Assembly (NCBI RefSeq): GCF_008727735.1
Contig: NZ_CP044227.1
Span: 806,001-870,000, forward strand
Direction of reading: 5' to 3'
DNA: 64,000 bases
From: Flintibacter sp. KGMB00164
GTDB taxonomy: Bacteria > Bacillota > Clostridia > Oscillospirales > Oscillospiraceae
Below are positions 10,095 through 17,768 of this stretch, piece by piece; position 1 is the stretch's first letter; every line of letters starts with the position of its first letter. The notes under the pieces are model-generated. The model did not search any database and was not told where the DNA came from. It saw only the letters and a program-made list of their open reading frames with translations. The position numbers and the translations under genes were made by a program.

Positions 10095-10538
10095 TTATAC
10101 CCTCCGCACGCGGAACAGGGGGGCGTCAAAGGCGGCCAGACCTCCGTTGTCCAGCAGGACCTCCTCGATGACGCAGTCCATGGGAGCGGGAATCTCGCTC
10201 ATGGCCTTCATGGCCTCCAGGATGCACACCGTCTGGCCCTTCTGCACCTTGTCGCCCACCTGAACAAAGGGGGCGGCGTCGGGACCGGCAGCGGTATAGA
10301 AGGTGCCCACCAGGGGCGCCTTGATGTATTCGCCCTCTTCTGCCTGGGCAGGCTGACCGGCCACAGGGGCAGCCGCGGGAGCGGGAGCAGCCACAGGAGC
10401 AGCGGCCGCAACCGGGGCGGCAGCCACAGCCACGGCCTTCTCCAGCTTCAGCCGGGTGCCGTTTTGCTCCAGCTCCAGGCCGGAGATGGAGGAGCGCTCA
10501 AAGCGCTCCATCAGCGCATAAATGGATTCCAGTTCCAT
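10095..10538 (-). CDS. accB: Biotin carboxyl carrier protein AccB
   Basis: A 147-aa biotin carrier. An N-terminal helical region is followed by an Ala/Pro/Val-rich flexible linker (about residues 35-65) and a C-terminal biotinyl domain with the biotinylated Lys in EAMKAMSEI. The length and three-part layout are standard. It lies 20 bases downstream of acpP and is followed directly by accC. Confidence 0.95.
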   Translation of the reverse strand: MELESIYALMERFERSSISGLELEQNGTRLKLEKAVAVAAAPVAAAAPVAAPAPAAAPVAGQPAQAEEGEYIKAPLVGTFYTAAGPDAAPFVQVGDKVQKGQTVCILEAMKAMSEIPAPMDCVIEEVLLDNGGLAAFDAPLFRVRRV

Positions 10539-10558
10539 GGAAGTTCACCTCTTAAGAA

Positions 10559-10804
10559 TTAGATGCGGTTGTCCTTGGTGCCCTCCAGGGCCTCCAGGTA
10601 ACGCACGATGTCACCCACGGTCTTCATGTTGGGGCGATCCTCGTCAGCGATGGACAGACCCAGCTGCTCCTCCAGAGCGATGTTCAGCTCCACGGCGTCC
10701 AGGGAATCGGCGCCCAGATCATCAGACAGGCTGGCCTCCATGGTGACCTCGTCCATCTCGCAGCTCAGAGTATCAACAATAATGTCACGGACTTTCTCAA
10801 ACAT
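10559..10804 (-). CDS. acpP: Acyl carrier protein AcpP
   Basis: An 81-aa acidic acyl carrier. The phosphopantetheine attachment Ser is in [13 protein letters not shown]. It is the first gene of the fab/acc operon, and its leader carries the promoter and AT-rich palindrome described below. Start ATG at 10804 with a GAGGAG ribosome site. In many Clostridia acpP sits next to fabH or fabD; placing it first before accB is a variant order. Confidence 0.96.
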   Translation of the reverse strand: MFEKVRDIIVDTLSCEMDEVTMEASLSDDLGADSLDAVELNIALEEQLGLSIADEDRPNMKTVGDIVRYLEALEGTKDNRI

Positions 10805-10840
10805 GGGAAATTCTCCTCTCGATTGTTCAAAAATTTAATT

Positions 10841-10913
10841 TAAAATATTTTAGTTAAAATTATTTAATTAAAATATTTGAGCGTATTGTACCCGGGATCA
10901 GCCGGAAAGTCAA
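10841..10913 (-). promoter_or_regulatory. fab/acc operon promoter with large AT-rich operator-like palindrome
   Basis: On the minus strand a -35 TTGACT (10908-10913) and a -10 TACAAT (10885-10890) are 17 bases apart. Just downstream, overlapping the expected start of transcription, is a 16-bp inverted repeat with one mismatch (10843-10858 with 10863-10878, spacer ATTA), and a further related AT-rich half site lies at 10831-10842. The position fits a repressor site, most simply for the MarR protein at the operon end. The rest of 10914-11115 shows nothing I can name. Confidence 0.8.
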
Positions 10914-11115
10914 TGTGGAATTTTAACAAACAGGAGTTTTTTGGAAAACTTTTTTTGACTGCTCCTTGCGAAAATGGGAGAAGAAAGGGTGAAAAAAGCC
11001 GATTTAGTAGAAATTAGAATATAATATATGGGGAAACGGAATCGTACAAAACGATGCTGCTCCCGGTGGCACAGCGTCAGGAAAAGAAAAAATGGTCGAT
11101 GAAGAAAGAAAAGTG

Positions 11116-11144
11116 TTGACACGGGAGGGAGGATGTGGTAATAT
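11116..11144 (+). promoter_or_regulatory. Promoter of tRNA-Leu
   Basis: TTGACA (11116-11121) and TAATAT (11139-11144) are separated by 17 bases, about 38 bases before the tRNA 5' end. Confidence 0.85.
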
Positions 11145-11181
11145 ATCTCATGCACTGAGCAAACGGTGCATTCCAACCCAC

Positions 11182-11268
11182 GCGCGAGTGGTGGAATTGG
11201 TAGACTCGCTGGCTTCAGGTGCCAGTGCTCGCAAGGGCGTGCGGGTTCGACTCCCGCCTCGCGCACCA
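11182..11268 (+). tRNA. tRNA-Leu (CAG)
   Basis: An 87-nt class II tRNA with acceptor GCGCGAG/CTCGCGC, encoded CCA, an anticodon arm CTGGC-TTCAGGT-GCCAG giving anticodon CAG, a long variable arm, and a T arm with GGTTCGACTCCC. Its own promoter lies upstream and a terminator begins two bases after the CCA. Confidence 0.97.
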
Positions 11269-11270
11269 CA

Positions 11271-11302
11271 AAAAGGACATCCATTCGGATGTCCTTTTTG
11301 TT
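11271..11302 (+). terminator. Terminator of tRNA-Leu
   Basis: A 12-bp stem (11271-11282 with 11287-11298, loop ATTC) ends in a T run and begins right after the tRNA CCA end. Confidence 0.9.
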
Positions 11303-11338
11303 TTTCCGCCGAGAGCGGTATTGGAAATAGAACGTATG

Positions 11339-11372
11339 AAAAACAGGACATCCGAGAGGATGTCCTGTTTTT
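11339..11372 (-). terminator. Terminator of the Crp/Fnr gene (bidirectional)
   Basis: Perfect stem 11341-11353 with 11358-11370 (loop GAGA), with T runs on both strands. It sits 4 bases beyond the regulator stop. Its core GGACATCC/GGATGTCC is the same as in the tRNA-Leu terminator 60 bases away. Confidence 0.85.
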
Positions 11373-11376
11373 GCAG

Positions 11377-12036
11377 TCAGACCCCCAGTAGGACAAAATG
11401 GTTTCGTTCGACCCGAATGAGCCCATCCCGCTGCATCTTGCTCAGCTCATTGGACAGGGCACTGCGATCTACATTCAGATAGTCGGCCAACTGCTGACGG
11501 TTAAAGGGAATGGTAAAGGAAGAACTGCCGCTGCGCATGGACTGATAGGACAGGTAAGAGAGCAGGCGGCCGCGAATGGTTTTGGGGGAGGTGTGGAAAA
11601 TCTTTCGGGACAGGTTCAGATTTTTCTGGGCGGAGAGGGCAAGCAGGTTGCGGATCAAAGTATTATGGTGGTCGCAGCCATTGGGGCATACCTGCAGGAC
11701 CCGGCTTACGTTGAGAAACAGGATTTGAGCCGCTTCGGCGGCTACCACGTTGACCATCAGCGGCTCATCGGGCGTACAGGCGTAGGTCTCTGCAAAAATC
11801 TGTCCTGGACCCACGCAGTCCAGCACCGTGGTGTTGCCCCAGATGTCATCATTTTCAATGAGTGCACTGCCGGATAGTATGACCCCAAGGGAGGAAATCA
11901 CTTCCCCGGCCCGGTAAATCATTTGTCCTTTCTCATAGCTGCGCACGTCCGTTCCCAGACAGGCCAGCATGGCCTCCAGATCCTGAGCGGTGGTTCCTCG
12001 GAACAGAGGGGTTTCCGTTAGAAAAAGAAAATCCAT
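11377..12036 (-). CDS. Crp/Fnr-family transcription regulator, probable regulator of hcp
   Basis: A 219-aa Crp/Fnr protein: cyclic-nucleotide-like beta-barrel (about 1-115), dimer helix, and a C-terminal winged helix with the recognition segment NRQQLADYLNVDRSALSNELSKM (about 175-197). It lacks the clustered N-terminal Fnr cysteines, so a [4Fe-4S] Fnr sensor is unlikely. It is divergently transcribed from hcp, and HcpR-type Crp proteins control hcp in anaerobes through heme or other NO sensing. Two palindromes in the intergenic space fit this. The target assignment is inferred; the family is certain. Confidence 0.85.
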   Translation of the reverse strand: MDFLFLTETPLFRGTTAQDLEAMLACLGTDVRSYEKGQMIYRAGEVISSLGVILSGSALIENDDIWGNTTVLDCVGPGQIFAETYACTPDEPLMVNVVAAEAAQILFLNVSRVLQVCPNGCDHHNTLIRNLLALSAQKNLNLSRKIFHTSPKTIRGRLLSYLSYQSMRSGSSSFTIPFNRQQLADYLNVDRSALSNELSKMQRDGLIRVERNHFVLLGV

Positions 12037-12049
12037 GAAGACCCTCCTT

Positions 12050-12083
12050 TTGTTGGTATAACAACGGAATTGTTAGAAACAAT
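12050..12083. promoter_or_regulatory. Two Crp-type palindromes between the regulator and hcp
   Basis: TTGTTGGTATAACAA (12050-12064; perfect TTGTT/AACAA arms) and ATTGTTAGAAACAAT (12069-12083; perfect ATTGTT/AACAAT arms) lie 19 bases apart centre to centre. Both contain TTGTT-AACAA. They are natural operator candidates for the Crp/Fnr protein for self-control and for hcp. No clear -35/-10 pair could be fixed here. Confidence 0.6.
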
Positions 12084-12161
12084 GTAGTATAGTATGTTTC
12101 GAAAGTCAAGCCCATTCCGCGGCGAAACTGCCGCGCAGGACAAAATTAGGAGGACCTATTT

Positions 12162-13802
12162 ATGCAGCCCAAGATGTTTTGTTATCAGTGCCAGGAGACT
12201 GCCGGATGCACCGGCTGTACCCGTGTAGGCGTGTGCGGCAAGCAGCCGGATGTAGCTGCGATGCAGGATCTGCTGGTCTATGTAACGAAAGGCCTGTCTG
12301 CCGTGACCACGGCTCTTCGTGCCCAGGGAGAGGCGGTGGAGGGGGAGATCAACCATCTCATCACCCTGAACCTGTTCACAACCATCACCAATGCCAACTT
12401 TGATAAAGAGGCCATTGAGGCTCGCATCCGGGACACCCTGGCGGTGAAGGAAAAGCTGCTGGCCCGGGTGGAGCACAGGGAGCAGCTGCCTCTGGCCGCT
12501 TTGTGGGACGGAACCGGCAGCTGGGAAGCGAAGGCTGCTCAGGTAGGTGTGCTATCCACAGAGAATGAGGACATCCGCTCCCTGCGGGAGCTCATCACCT
12601 ACGGTTTGAAGGGCCTGTCCGCCTACTCCAAGCACGCCAATGCCCTGCTTCAGGACGACGGCGAGGTGGATGCTTTTCTCCAGCGGGCCTTGGCGGCCAC
12701 TCTGGATGACAGCTTGTCCGCAGACGATCTAGTTGCCCTGACCATGGAGACCGGCAAGTACGGCGTGCAGGGAATGGCGCTGCTGGACAAGGCAAACACC
12801 CAGGCCTACGGAAACCCCCAGATCACCAAGGTATCCATCGGTGTGGGCAAGAACCCCGGCATCTTGGTTTCCGGTCACGATTTGCGGGACCTGGAGATGC
12901 TGCTGGAGCAGACCCAGGGCACCGGGGTGGATGTATATACCCACAGTGAGATGCTCCCCGCCCACTACTATCCCGCCTTCCAGAAGTACCCCAACTTTGT
13001 GGGCAACTACGGCAACGCCTGGTGGAAACAGAAGGAGGAGTTCGAGTCCTTCCATGGCCCCATCCTCATGACCACCAACTGCATCGTGCCCCCCAAGGAC
13101 AGCTACAAGGACCGCCTGTACACCACCGGCGCGGCGGGCTACCCCGGCTGCAAGCACATCCCCGGCGGCATTGGGGAGAAGAAGGACTTCTCCGCCCTCA
13201 TCGAGCACGCCAAGAAGTGCGCGCCGCCCCAGGAGATCGAGCGGGGCGAGATCGTGGGCGGTTTTGCCCACGCCCAGGTGCTGGCTCTGGCAGACAAGAT
13301 CGTGGAGGCGGTGCAGTCCGGAGCCATCAAGAAGTTTGTGGTCATGGCGGGCTGTGACGGCCGCGCCAAGAGCCGGGAGTACTACACTGAGTTTGCCAAG
13401 GCTCTGCCTCAGGACGCGGTGATCCTCACCGCTGGCTGTGCCAAGTATAAGTACAACAAGTTGGATCTGGGGGACATCGGCGGCATTCCCCGGGTGCTGG
13501 ATGCGGGCCAGTGCAATGACTCCTACTCTCTGGCGGTCATTGCCCTGAAGCTCAAGGAGGTCTTCGGACTGGAGGACATCAACCAGCTGCCCATTATCTA
13601 CAACATTGCCTGGTATGAGCAGAAGGCGGTCATCGTACTGCTGGCCCTGCTGTATCTGGGAGTGAAGAATATCCACCTGGGTCCCACTCTGCCCGCCTTC
13701 CTCAGCCCCAATGTGGCCAAGGTGCTGGTGGACAATTTCGGTATCGCCGGCATTGGTACCGTAGAAGAAGATATGGCTCTGTTTTTCGGAGAGAATAACT
13801 AA
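12162..13802 (+). CDS. hcp: Hydroxylamine reductase / hybrid-cluster protein Hcp
   Basis: A 546-aa hybrid-cluster protein carrying a cubane [4Fe-4S] cluster (N-terminal [19 protein letters not shown], Cys-rich, residues 7-25) and the hybrid Fe-S-O cluster bound by later Cys/Glu/His residues (for example [42 protein letters not shown]). In anaerobes it detoxifies NO and hydroxylamine and protects against nitrosative stress. A GGAGG site precedes the ATG, a Crp-type regulator is divergent, and a strong terminator follows. No Hcr reductase partner is adjacent. Confidence 0.96.
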   Translation: MQPKMFCYQCQETAGCTGCTRVGVCGKQPDVAAMQDLLVYVTKGLSAVTTALRAQGEAVEGEINHLITLNLFTTITNANFDKEAIEARIRDTLAVKEKLLARVEHREQLPLAALWDGTGSWEAKAAQVGVLSTENEDIRSLRELITYGLKGLSAYSKHANALLQDDGEVDAFLQRALAATLDDSLSADDLVALTMETGKYGVQGMALLDKANTQAYGNPQITKVSIGVGKNPGILVSGHDLRDLEMLLEQTQGTGVDVYTHSEMLPAHYYPAFQKYPNFVGNYGNAWWKQKEEFESFHGPILMTTNCIVPPKDSYKDRLYTTGAAGYPGCKHIPGGIGEKKDFSALIEHAKKCAPPQEIERGEIVGGFAHAQVLALADKIVEAVQSGAIKKFVVMAGCDGRAKSREYYTEFAKALPQDAVILTAGCAKYKYNKLDLGDIGGIPRVLDAGQCNDSYSLAVIALKLKEVFGLEDINQLPIIYNIAWYEQKAVIVLLALLYLGVKNIHLGPTLPAFLSPNVAKVLVDNFGIAGIGTVEEDMALFFGENN

Positions 13803-13813
13803 GCAAAAGGGAA

Positions 13814-13850
13814 GAAGCCCGGCAGGCGTTGCCTGCCGGGCTTCCTTTTT
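13814..13850 (+). terminator. Terminator of hcp
   Basis: A perfect 14-bp stem (13814-13827 with 13831-13844, loop GTT) is followed by CTTTTT, 11 bases after the hcp stop. Confidence 0.9.
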
Positions 13851-14322
13851 AGTTTAAAATCCATACACCGTAATTCAAATAGGCCGCAAAGGTGACCCAG
13901 AGCAGATAGGGGACCTGAAGCCAGGCAGCCAAATGGTCCACCTTGCGAAAGGAGACGATCATCCATAAAATCAGTCCCCATAAAATCACCAGCCAGACCA
14001 GTGCAGCGCCGAAAGCTTGAAAGTTAAAAAACAGGATGCTCCAAAAGAAATTGAAGGCTAACTGGAGCAGAAATATGCGCAAGCTGTTGGTGCGCTCACG
14101 AGAGGGAGAAGCCAGATAGATCCGAGCTGCCCCGATGCCCATCAGAGCGAACAGAATTCCCCAGACGATGGGAAATACAAGGGCGGGAGGGGAAAGCGGG
14201 GGCTGGATAATGCTTTCACTGTAAGCTTTGGCTCCGTCTCGGGTCAGCCAGCCGGACAGGCCGCCTACCGCTTCGGTAAACAGAATCCAGGCAGCGTAGA
14301 TTTTCCATGTATGCTGTTTCAT
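13849..14322 (-). CDS. TspO/MBR-family membrane protein
   Basis: About 157 aa from the ATG at 14322 (MKQHTWKIYAAW); an in-frame ATG at 14352 would add ten residues and cannot be excluded. Five hydrophobic helices are evident. Family marks include PPLSPPALVFPIVWGILFALMG and a Trp-rich WSILFFNFQAFG region. TspO proteins bind tetrapyrroles and lipids and are linked to stress handling of porphyrins; the substrate here is unknown. It is convergent with hcp, and its stop lies inside the hcp terminator tail. Confidence 0.88.
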   Translation of the reverse strand: MKQHTWKIYAAWILFTEAVGGLSGWLTRDGAKAYSESIIQPPLSPPALVFPIVWGILFALMGIGAARIYLASPSRERTNSLRIFLLQLAFNFFWSILFFNFQAFGAALVWLVILWGLILWMIVSFRKVDHLAAWLQVPYLLWVTFAAYLNYGVWILN

Positions 14323-14479
14323 ATTTGAATCACCCGCAATAGCATATGCCACCCTTGGGATAGATATTCAAATCGAAAAGAAGAGGGAAAATCCGGGGGA
14401 TTTCCAGCGCGTACAGGCATGGTACTCTCTCCGGCCACATATATATCTTGTGGCAAAACGGGAGAGGGAGTGTAAGGAT

Positions 14480-14728
14480 TTGAAAGGAAATATCGAGGAA
14501 CGCGCCTGTAAATTGGCGGCGTACATCATCGAAAATGGAGCAACCGTCCGCTCTGCCGCCCGGAAATTTGGCATCAGCAAATCCACCGTACATAAGGATC
14601 TGTCAGAACGTCTGCCGGCCTTTAATCGACCTCTCTATCTTCAGGTAAAGGGAATTTTGGATGAAAACAAGGCGCAGAGACATATTCGGGGCGGAATGGC
14701 CACACGAAGGAAATATAAAGGAATCTGA
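14480..14728 (+). CDS. spoIIID: Sporulation transcription factor SpoIIID
   Basis: About 82 aa from a TTG start at 14480, where the sequence aligns with family N-termini (KGNIEERACKLAAYIIENGATVRSAARKFG). An in-frame GTG at 14450 would add ten residues. A helix-turn-helix lies near residues 23-45 (ATVRSAARKFGISKSTVHKDL), followed by the basic tail that SpoIIID uses for DNA contact. It is a mother-cell regulator under SigE in endospore formers. The gene is not beside mreB or spoIIQ as in Bacillus but stands alone between tspO and thyA. The usual start is debatable; the identity is secure. Confidence 0.9.
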   Translation: MKGNIEERACKLAAYIIENGATVRSAARKFGISKSTVHKDLSERLPAFNRPLYLQVKGILDENKAQRHIRGGMATRRKYKGI

Positions 14729-14733
14729 TCCGG

Positions 14734-14772
14734 CAGGGGACGGCGGGCTTGTATCCCGCCGTCCCCTGTGTT
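14734..14772 (+). terminator. Probable terminator of spoIIID
   Basis: A perfect 14-bp GC-rich stem (14734-14747 with 14755-14768, 7-nt loop) follows the stop, with only a poor T tail (TGTTAAAAT). Confidence 0.65.
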
Positions 14773-14859
14773 AAAATATAATGAAAAAATTTGGCCTTTT
14801 GAAGGAAAAATACGGTTAAAAGGTTTCCATTATCCCCAAGTACAAAAGGAGAAAGAGCC

Positions 14860-15690
14860 ATGAGCTACGCCGACCAGGTATTTATTCAAACTTGTCAGGA
14901 TATTTTAAGTAAGGGCGTGTGGGATACCGACCGCCCCGTCCGTCCTCGCTGGGAGGACGGTACCCCTGCCCACACCATCAAGCTTTTCGGGGTAGTCAAC
15001 CGCTACGACTTGCGCAAAGAGTTTCCCATCATCACGGTGCGCAAGCAGTTTTTAAAGTCCGCAGTGGACGAGCTGTTGTGGATTTGGCAGAAGAAGTCCA
15101 ACGACGTCCATCAGCTCAGCAGCCACATCTGGGATGCCTGGGCCGATGAGAACGGTACCATCGGCAAGGCCTACGGTTACCAGTTGGGAGTGAAGCACCA
15201 CTATCCCCAGGGGGATATGGACCAGGTGGATAAGGTGCTCTGGGACCTCAAGCACGATCCTGGCTCCCGCCGCATCCTCACCAACCTGTATAACCACCAT
15301 GATCTCAGTGAGATGGCGCTCTATCCCTGCGCCTATTCCATGACCTTCAACGTCAGCGGCAATACCCTCAACGGGATCCTGAACCAGCGCTCTCAGGATA
15401 TGCTTACCGCCAACGGCTGGAACGTGATGCAGTACGCAGTACTGCTGCACATGTTTGCCCAGGTGTCCGGTCTGGAGGCGGGAGAGCTGCTCCATGTCAT
15501 TGCCGATGCCCACATCTATGACCGCCATGTGCCCATTGTAGAGGAAATCATTGCCCGCAAGCCCTATGATGCACCTAAGTTCATCATGGACAAGTCTGTC
15601 ACAGACTTCTACGCCTTTACCAAGGACAGCTTCCGCCTGGAGGGCTATCAGGCCCATCCCCTGGAGGAGAAAATCCCGGTGGCAGTATAA
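14860..15690 (+). CDS. thyA: Thymidylate synthase ThyA
   Basis: A 276-aa folate-dependent thymidylate synthase making dTMP from dUMP with methylene-tetrahydrofolate, which becomes dihydrofolate. The active-site Cys is in ALYPCAYSM (instead of the commoner PPCH), followed by the LNQRSQDM dUMP-binding region and HIYDRH. It is 12 bases upstream of folA, so the two form a dTMP/folate-recycling operon. A GGAG site precedes the ATG. Confidence 0.95.
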   Translation: MSYADQVFIQTCQDILSKGVWDTDRPVRPRWEDGTPAHTIKLFGVVNRYDLRKEFPIITVRKQFLKSAVDELLWIWQKKSNDVHQLSSHIWDAWADENGTIGKAYGYQLGVKHHYPQGDMDQVDKVLWDLKHDPGSRRILTNLYNHHDLSEMALYPCAYSMTFNVSGNTLNGILNQRSQDMLTANGWNVMQYAVLLHMFAQVSGLEAGELLHVIADAHIYDRHVPIVEEIIARKPYDAPKFIMDKSVTDFYAFTKDSFRLEGYQAHPLEEKIPVAV

Positions 15691-15702
15691 GGAGGAGACG
15701 AA

Positions 15703-16182
15703 ATGAATTTGATCGTCGCAGTGGACCAGAACTGGGCCATCGGAAAGGATGGGGATCAGCTGGTCTATTTGAAGGAGGATTTGAAGCGGTTCCGGACGCT
15801 TACCAGCGGCCATACTGTGATTCTGGGCCGCAAGACTCTGGCAACCTTTCCCGGAGGGCGGCCGTTGAAGAACCGCCGCAATTTGATTTTGTCCCGGAAT
15901 CCTCAATTCCAGGCGGAGGGAGCCGAGGTATTTTCCTCTGTGGAGGAGCTGGTAAAGCAGGCGGACGGAGACGCCTTTGTGATTGGCGGTGCTTCGGTCT
16001 ATGAGCAGCTGCTTCCCTACTGTGATACCGCTTATATCACAAAAATCCATGCCGGCTTTCCTGCCGATACCTACTTCCCCAATTTGGACCAGTCGGGCGA
16101 GTGGGAGGTAAGTGAGGAGAGCGAGAGCCTGGAGCAGGATGGGATCTCCTATCACTACGTGACTTATTCCAGAATCCAATAA
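15703..16182 (+). CDS. folA: Dihydrofolate reductase FolA
   Basis: A 159-aa dihydrofolate reductase that regenerates tetrahydrofolate after thymidylate synthesis. It shows NLIVAVDQNWAIGKDGDQLVYLKEDLKRF at the N terminus (with the substrate acid Asp in the KED region), GHTVILGRKTLATFPGGRPLKNRRN and the NADPH motif IGGASVYEQL. Co-transcribed with thyA, with a GGAGG site in the short gap. Confidence 0.96.
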   Translation: MNLIVAVDQNWAIGKDGDQLVYLKEDLKRFRTLTSGHTVILGRKTLATFPGGRPLKNRRNLILSRNPQFQAEGAEVFSSVEELVKQADGDAFVIGGASVYEQLLPYCDTAYITKIHAGFPADTYFPNLDQSGEWEVSEESESLEQDGISYHYVTYSRIQ

Positions 16183-16187
16183 AAATG

Positions 16188-16230
16188 CCGCGGGCTTTCG
16201 GTATATTAGCGCCGAAAGCCCGCGGTTTTA
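16188..16230 (+). terminator. Terminator of thyA-folA
   Basis: A perfect 14-bp stem (16188-16201 with 16212-16225, 10-nt loop) followed by TTTTA, five bases after the folA stop. Confidence 0.9.
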
Positions 16231-16257
16231 TCATTTGCGTATAGCACGACAGAAATC

Positions 16258-16490
16258 AAAAAACCGGCCTGGCGAACCAGACCGGAGAACATTTGGTCTG
16301 TCACCCGGAGCAGACCGATGCCCGGTCCGGGTGACAGTGAGGCGCACAGCGCCAAAGTATCAGGTTGATCCGGCGCAGCCGGAGCCTGGTGGAGGAGAGG
16401 TGTGCGGGACCTCAGCTCCTGCGGCAGGAATGGAGGGAAACCTGCCGCCAGTCAAGAAGGGGAAAACATCTGGATCCTTGATCCATCCAT
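16258..16490 (-). ncRNA. Putative structured non-coding RNA, unknown family
   Basis: This gene-free stretch holds a chain of near-perfect stems: 16421-16428/16441-16448, 16397-16401/16409-16413 inside 16391-16394/16416-16419, a three-tier stem 16359-16364/16385-16390 enclosing 16370-16374/16378-16382, 16341-16345/16349-16353, and a 12-bp stem 16298-16309/16326-16337. On the minus strand the series ends in a terminator: a 9-bp stem with a UUCG loop (16264-16285) followed by six T. The transcript would be about 230 nt and convergent with folA. A TGGTATCCT extended -10 (minus strand, near 16492-16500) may start it. It does not match 6S, tmRNA, RNase P or SRP RNA as I know them, and no long reading frame explains it. 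Confidence 0.6.
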
Positions 16491-16558
16491 AGGATACCAC
16501 ACTACTGAGGGAAATCATCACGAAATTAAGACAAAAGAGTGAATAAAGTGTAAACAGG

Positions 16559-16594
16559 AAAAAAGTCCGCGCTCTCAACAATGAGAGCGCGGAC
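16559..16594 (-). terminator. Terminator of the polyamine transport operon
   Basis: A perfect 13-bp stem (16565-16577 with 16582-16594) is followed on the minus strand by six T, eight bases beyond the potD stop. Confidence 0.9.
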
Positions 16595-16601
16595 GGATCG
16601 G

Positions 16602-17714
16602 TCAGGACTGGATGCCCAGGCTGGTCCAAAGGTCGTTGTACAGAGTACGGGTTTCCAGAGGACGAACCAGATAGGCTTCGCAGTTGTTCAGAACAGTCTG
16701 AGGAGCGGCCATGATCTCGTAGAGCTCCATGTCCAGGGGCTCGCCGTAGGTCTCCTCATAGTACTCGGGATACTGCTCCAGAGCCTCAGCATTGGGAGAG
16801 GCGTACCAGATGTAGTCCATGTTCCGCAGAGAAGCCTCAGTGGAGCACATGAAGTTGATCCACTCCTCCGCTTCCTCCTTGTGCTGAGCGTCCTTCAGCA
16901 CGCACATGGCATCCACGAACCAGTTGGAGCCCTCCTCGGGAACAACGAACTTCAGGTCGGGATTGTTCTCCAGCATGGTGAGGTAGTCACCGGCATAGTA
17001 AGCGCAGATAGCGGCGTTGCCCTGCTCCATCTTCTGGAACACCTCGTCCATGACGAAGCCCTGATACACGCCGTTGGCCTTGGCCTCAGCCAGCAGATCG
17101 TAGGCCTGCTGGAGCTCCTCTTTGCTGTCGGTGTTGACCGAGTAGCCCAGATCCATCAGGGCGATGCCCAGAGCGTCACGGGAGTTGTTGAACATCAGCA
17201 CATTGCCGGCGTACTTGGTGTCGAACATGGCGTCCCAGCTGGTGATGGGCTCGTCCACCATGGTGGAGTTGTAGATGATACCCACGGTGCCCCAGGTGTA
17301 GGGGACGGTGTACTTGTTCTCGGGATCGTAGGACAGATTCTTGAACCGGTCGTCGATCTTGGAGAAGTTGGGGATGTTGTCATAGTTGAGCTCAGCCAGC
17401 TTGCCCTCTTCAATGAGCTGAGAGATCATGTAGTCCGAGGGGACGATCACGTCGTAGTTGGCGCCGGCCAGCTTAGCATACAGAGCCTCGTTGCTCTCGG
17501 CGGTGGTGTAGTTTACCTTGATGCCGGTAGCTTTCTCAAACTCAGTGATCAGATCGGTGTCAATATACTCGCCCCAGCTGCACACGTTGACCTCACGCTT
17601 GCCGGTGGAGCCGTTGCCGCCCTGGCTTCCGCTGGAAGCGGGATCATCCATGGCACAGCCGGCCAGACCCAGCACCAGAGAAGCGGCAAGGGCAAAGGCG
17701 GTCATTCGTTTCAT
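16602..17714 (-). CDS. potD: Spermidine/putrescine ABC transporter substrate-binding lipoprotein PotD
   Basis: About 370 aa. From the ATG at 17714 (GGAGG 8 bases before) there is a lipoprotein signal with the lipobox LGLAGC, followed by a mature PotD/PotF-type protein beginning NVCSWGEYIDTDLITEFEKATGIKVNY, a hallmark of polyamine-binding proteins. It captures polyamines outside the membrane for PotABC. It is the last gene of potABCD and is followed by a terminator. Putrescine versus spermidine preference cannot be read with certainty. Confidence 0.93.
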   Translation of the reverse strand: MKRMTAFALAASLVLGLAGCAMDDPASSGSQGGNGSTGKREVNVCSWGEYIDTDLITEFEKATGIKVNYTTAESNEALYAKLAGANYDVIVPSDYMISQLIEEGKLAELNYDNIPNFSKIDDRFKNLSYDPENKYTVPYTWGTVGIIYNSTMVDEPITSWDAMFDTKYAGNVLMFNNSRDALGIALMDLGYSVNTDSKEELQQAYDLLAEAKANGVYQGFVMDEVFQKMEQGNAAICAYYAGDYLTMLENNPDLKFVVPEEGSNWFVDAMCVLKDAQHKEEAEEWINFMCSTEASLRNMDYIWYASPNAEALEQYPEYYEETYGEPLDMELYEIMAAPQTVLNNCEAYLVRPLETRTLYNDLWTSLGIQS

Positions 17715-17768
17715 AGACCATTCCTCCAATTTCAAATCAGAATTATCTCAAGGCTCAGGGCCGGGAGA

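Noticed and set aside
16227-16606. Small open frames in the folA-potD gap (for example 16235-16492 and 16360-16629)
   Set aside because: They have no ribosome site and follow the stems of the putative RNA, so I treat the region as non-coding.
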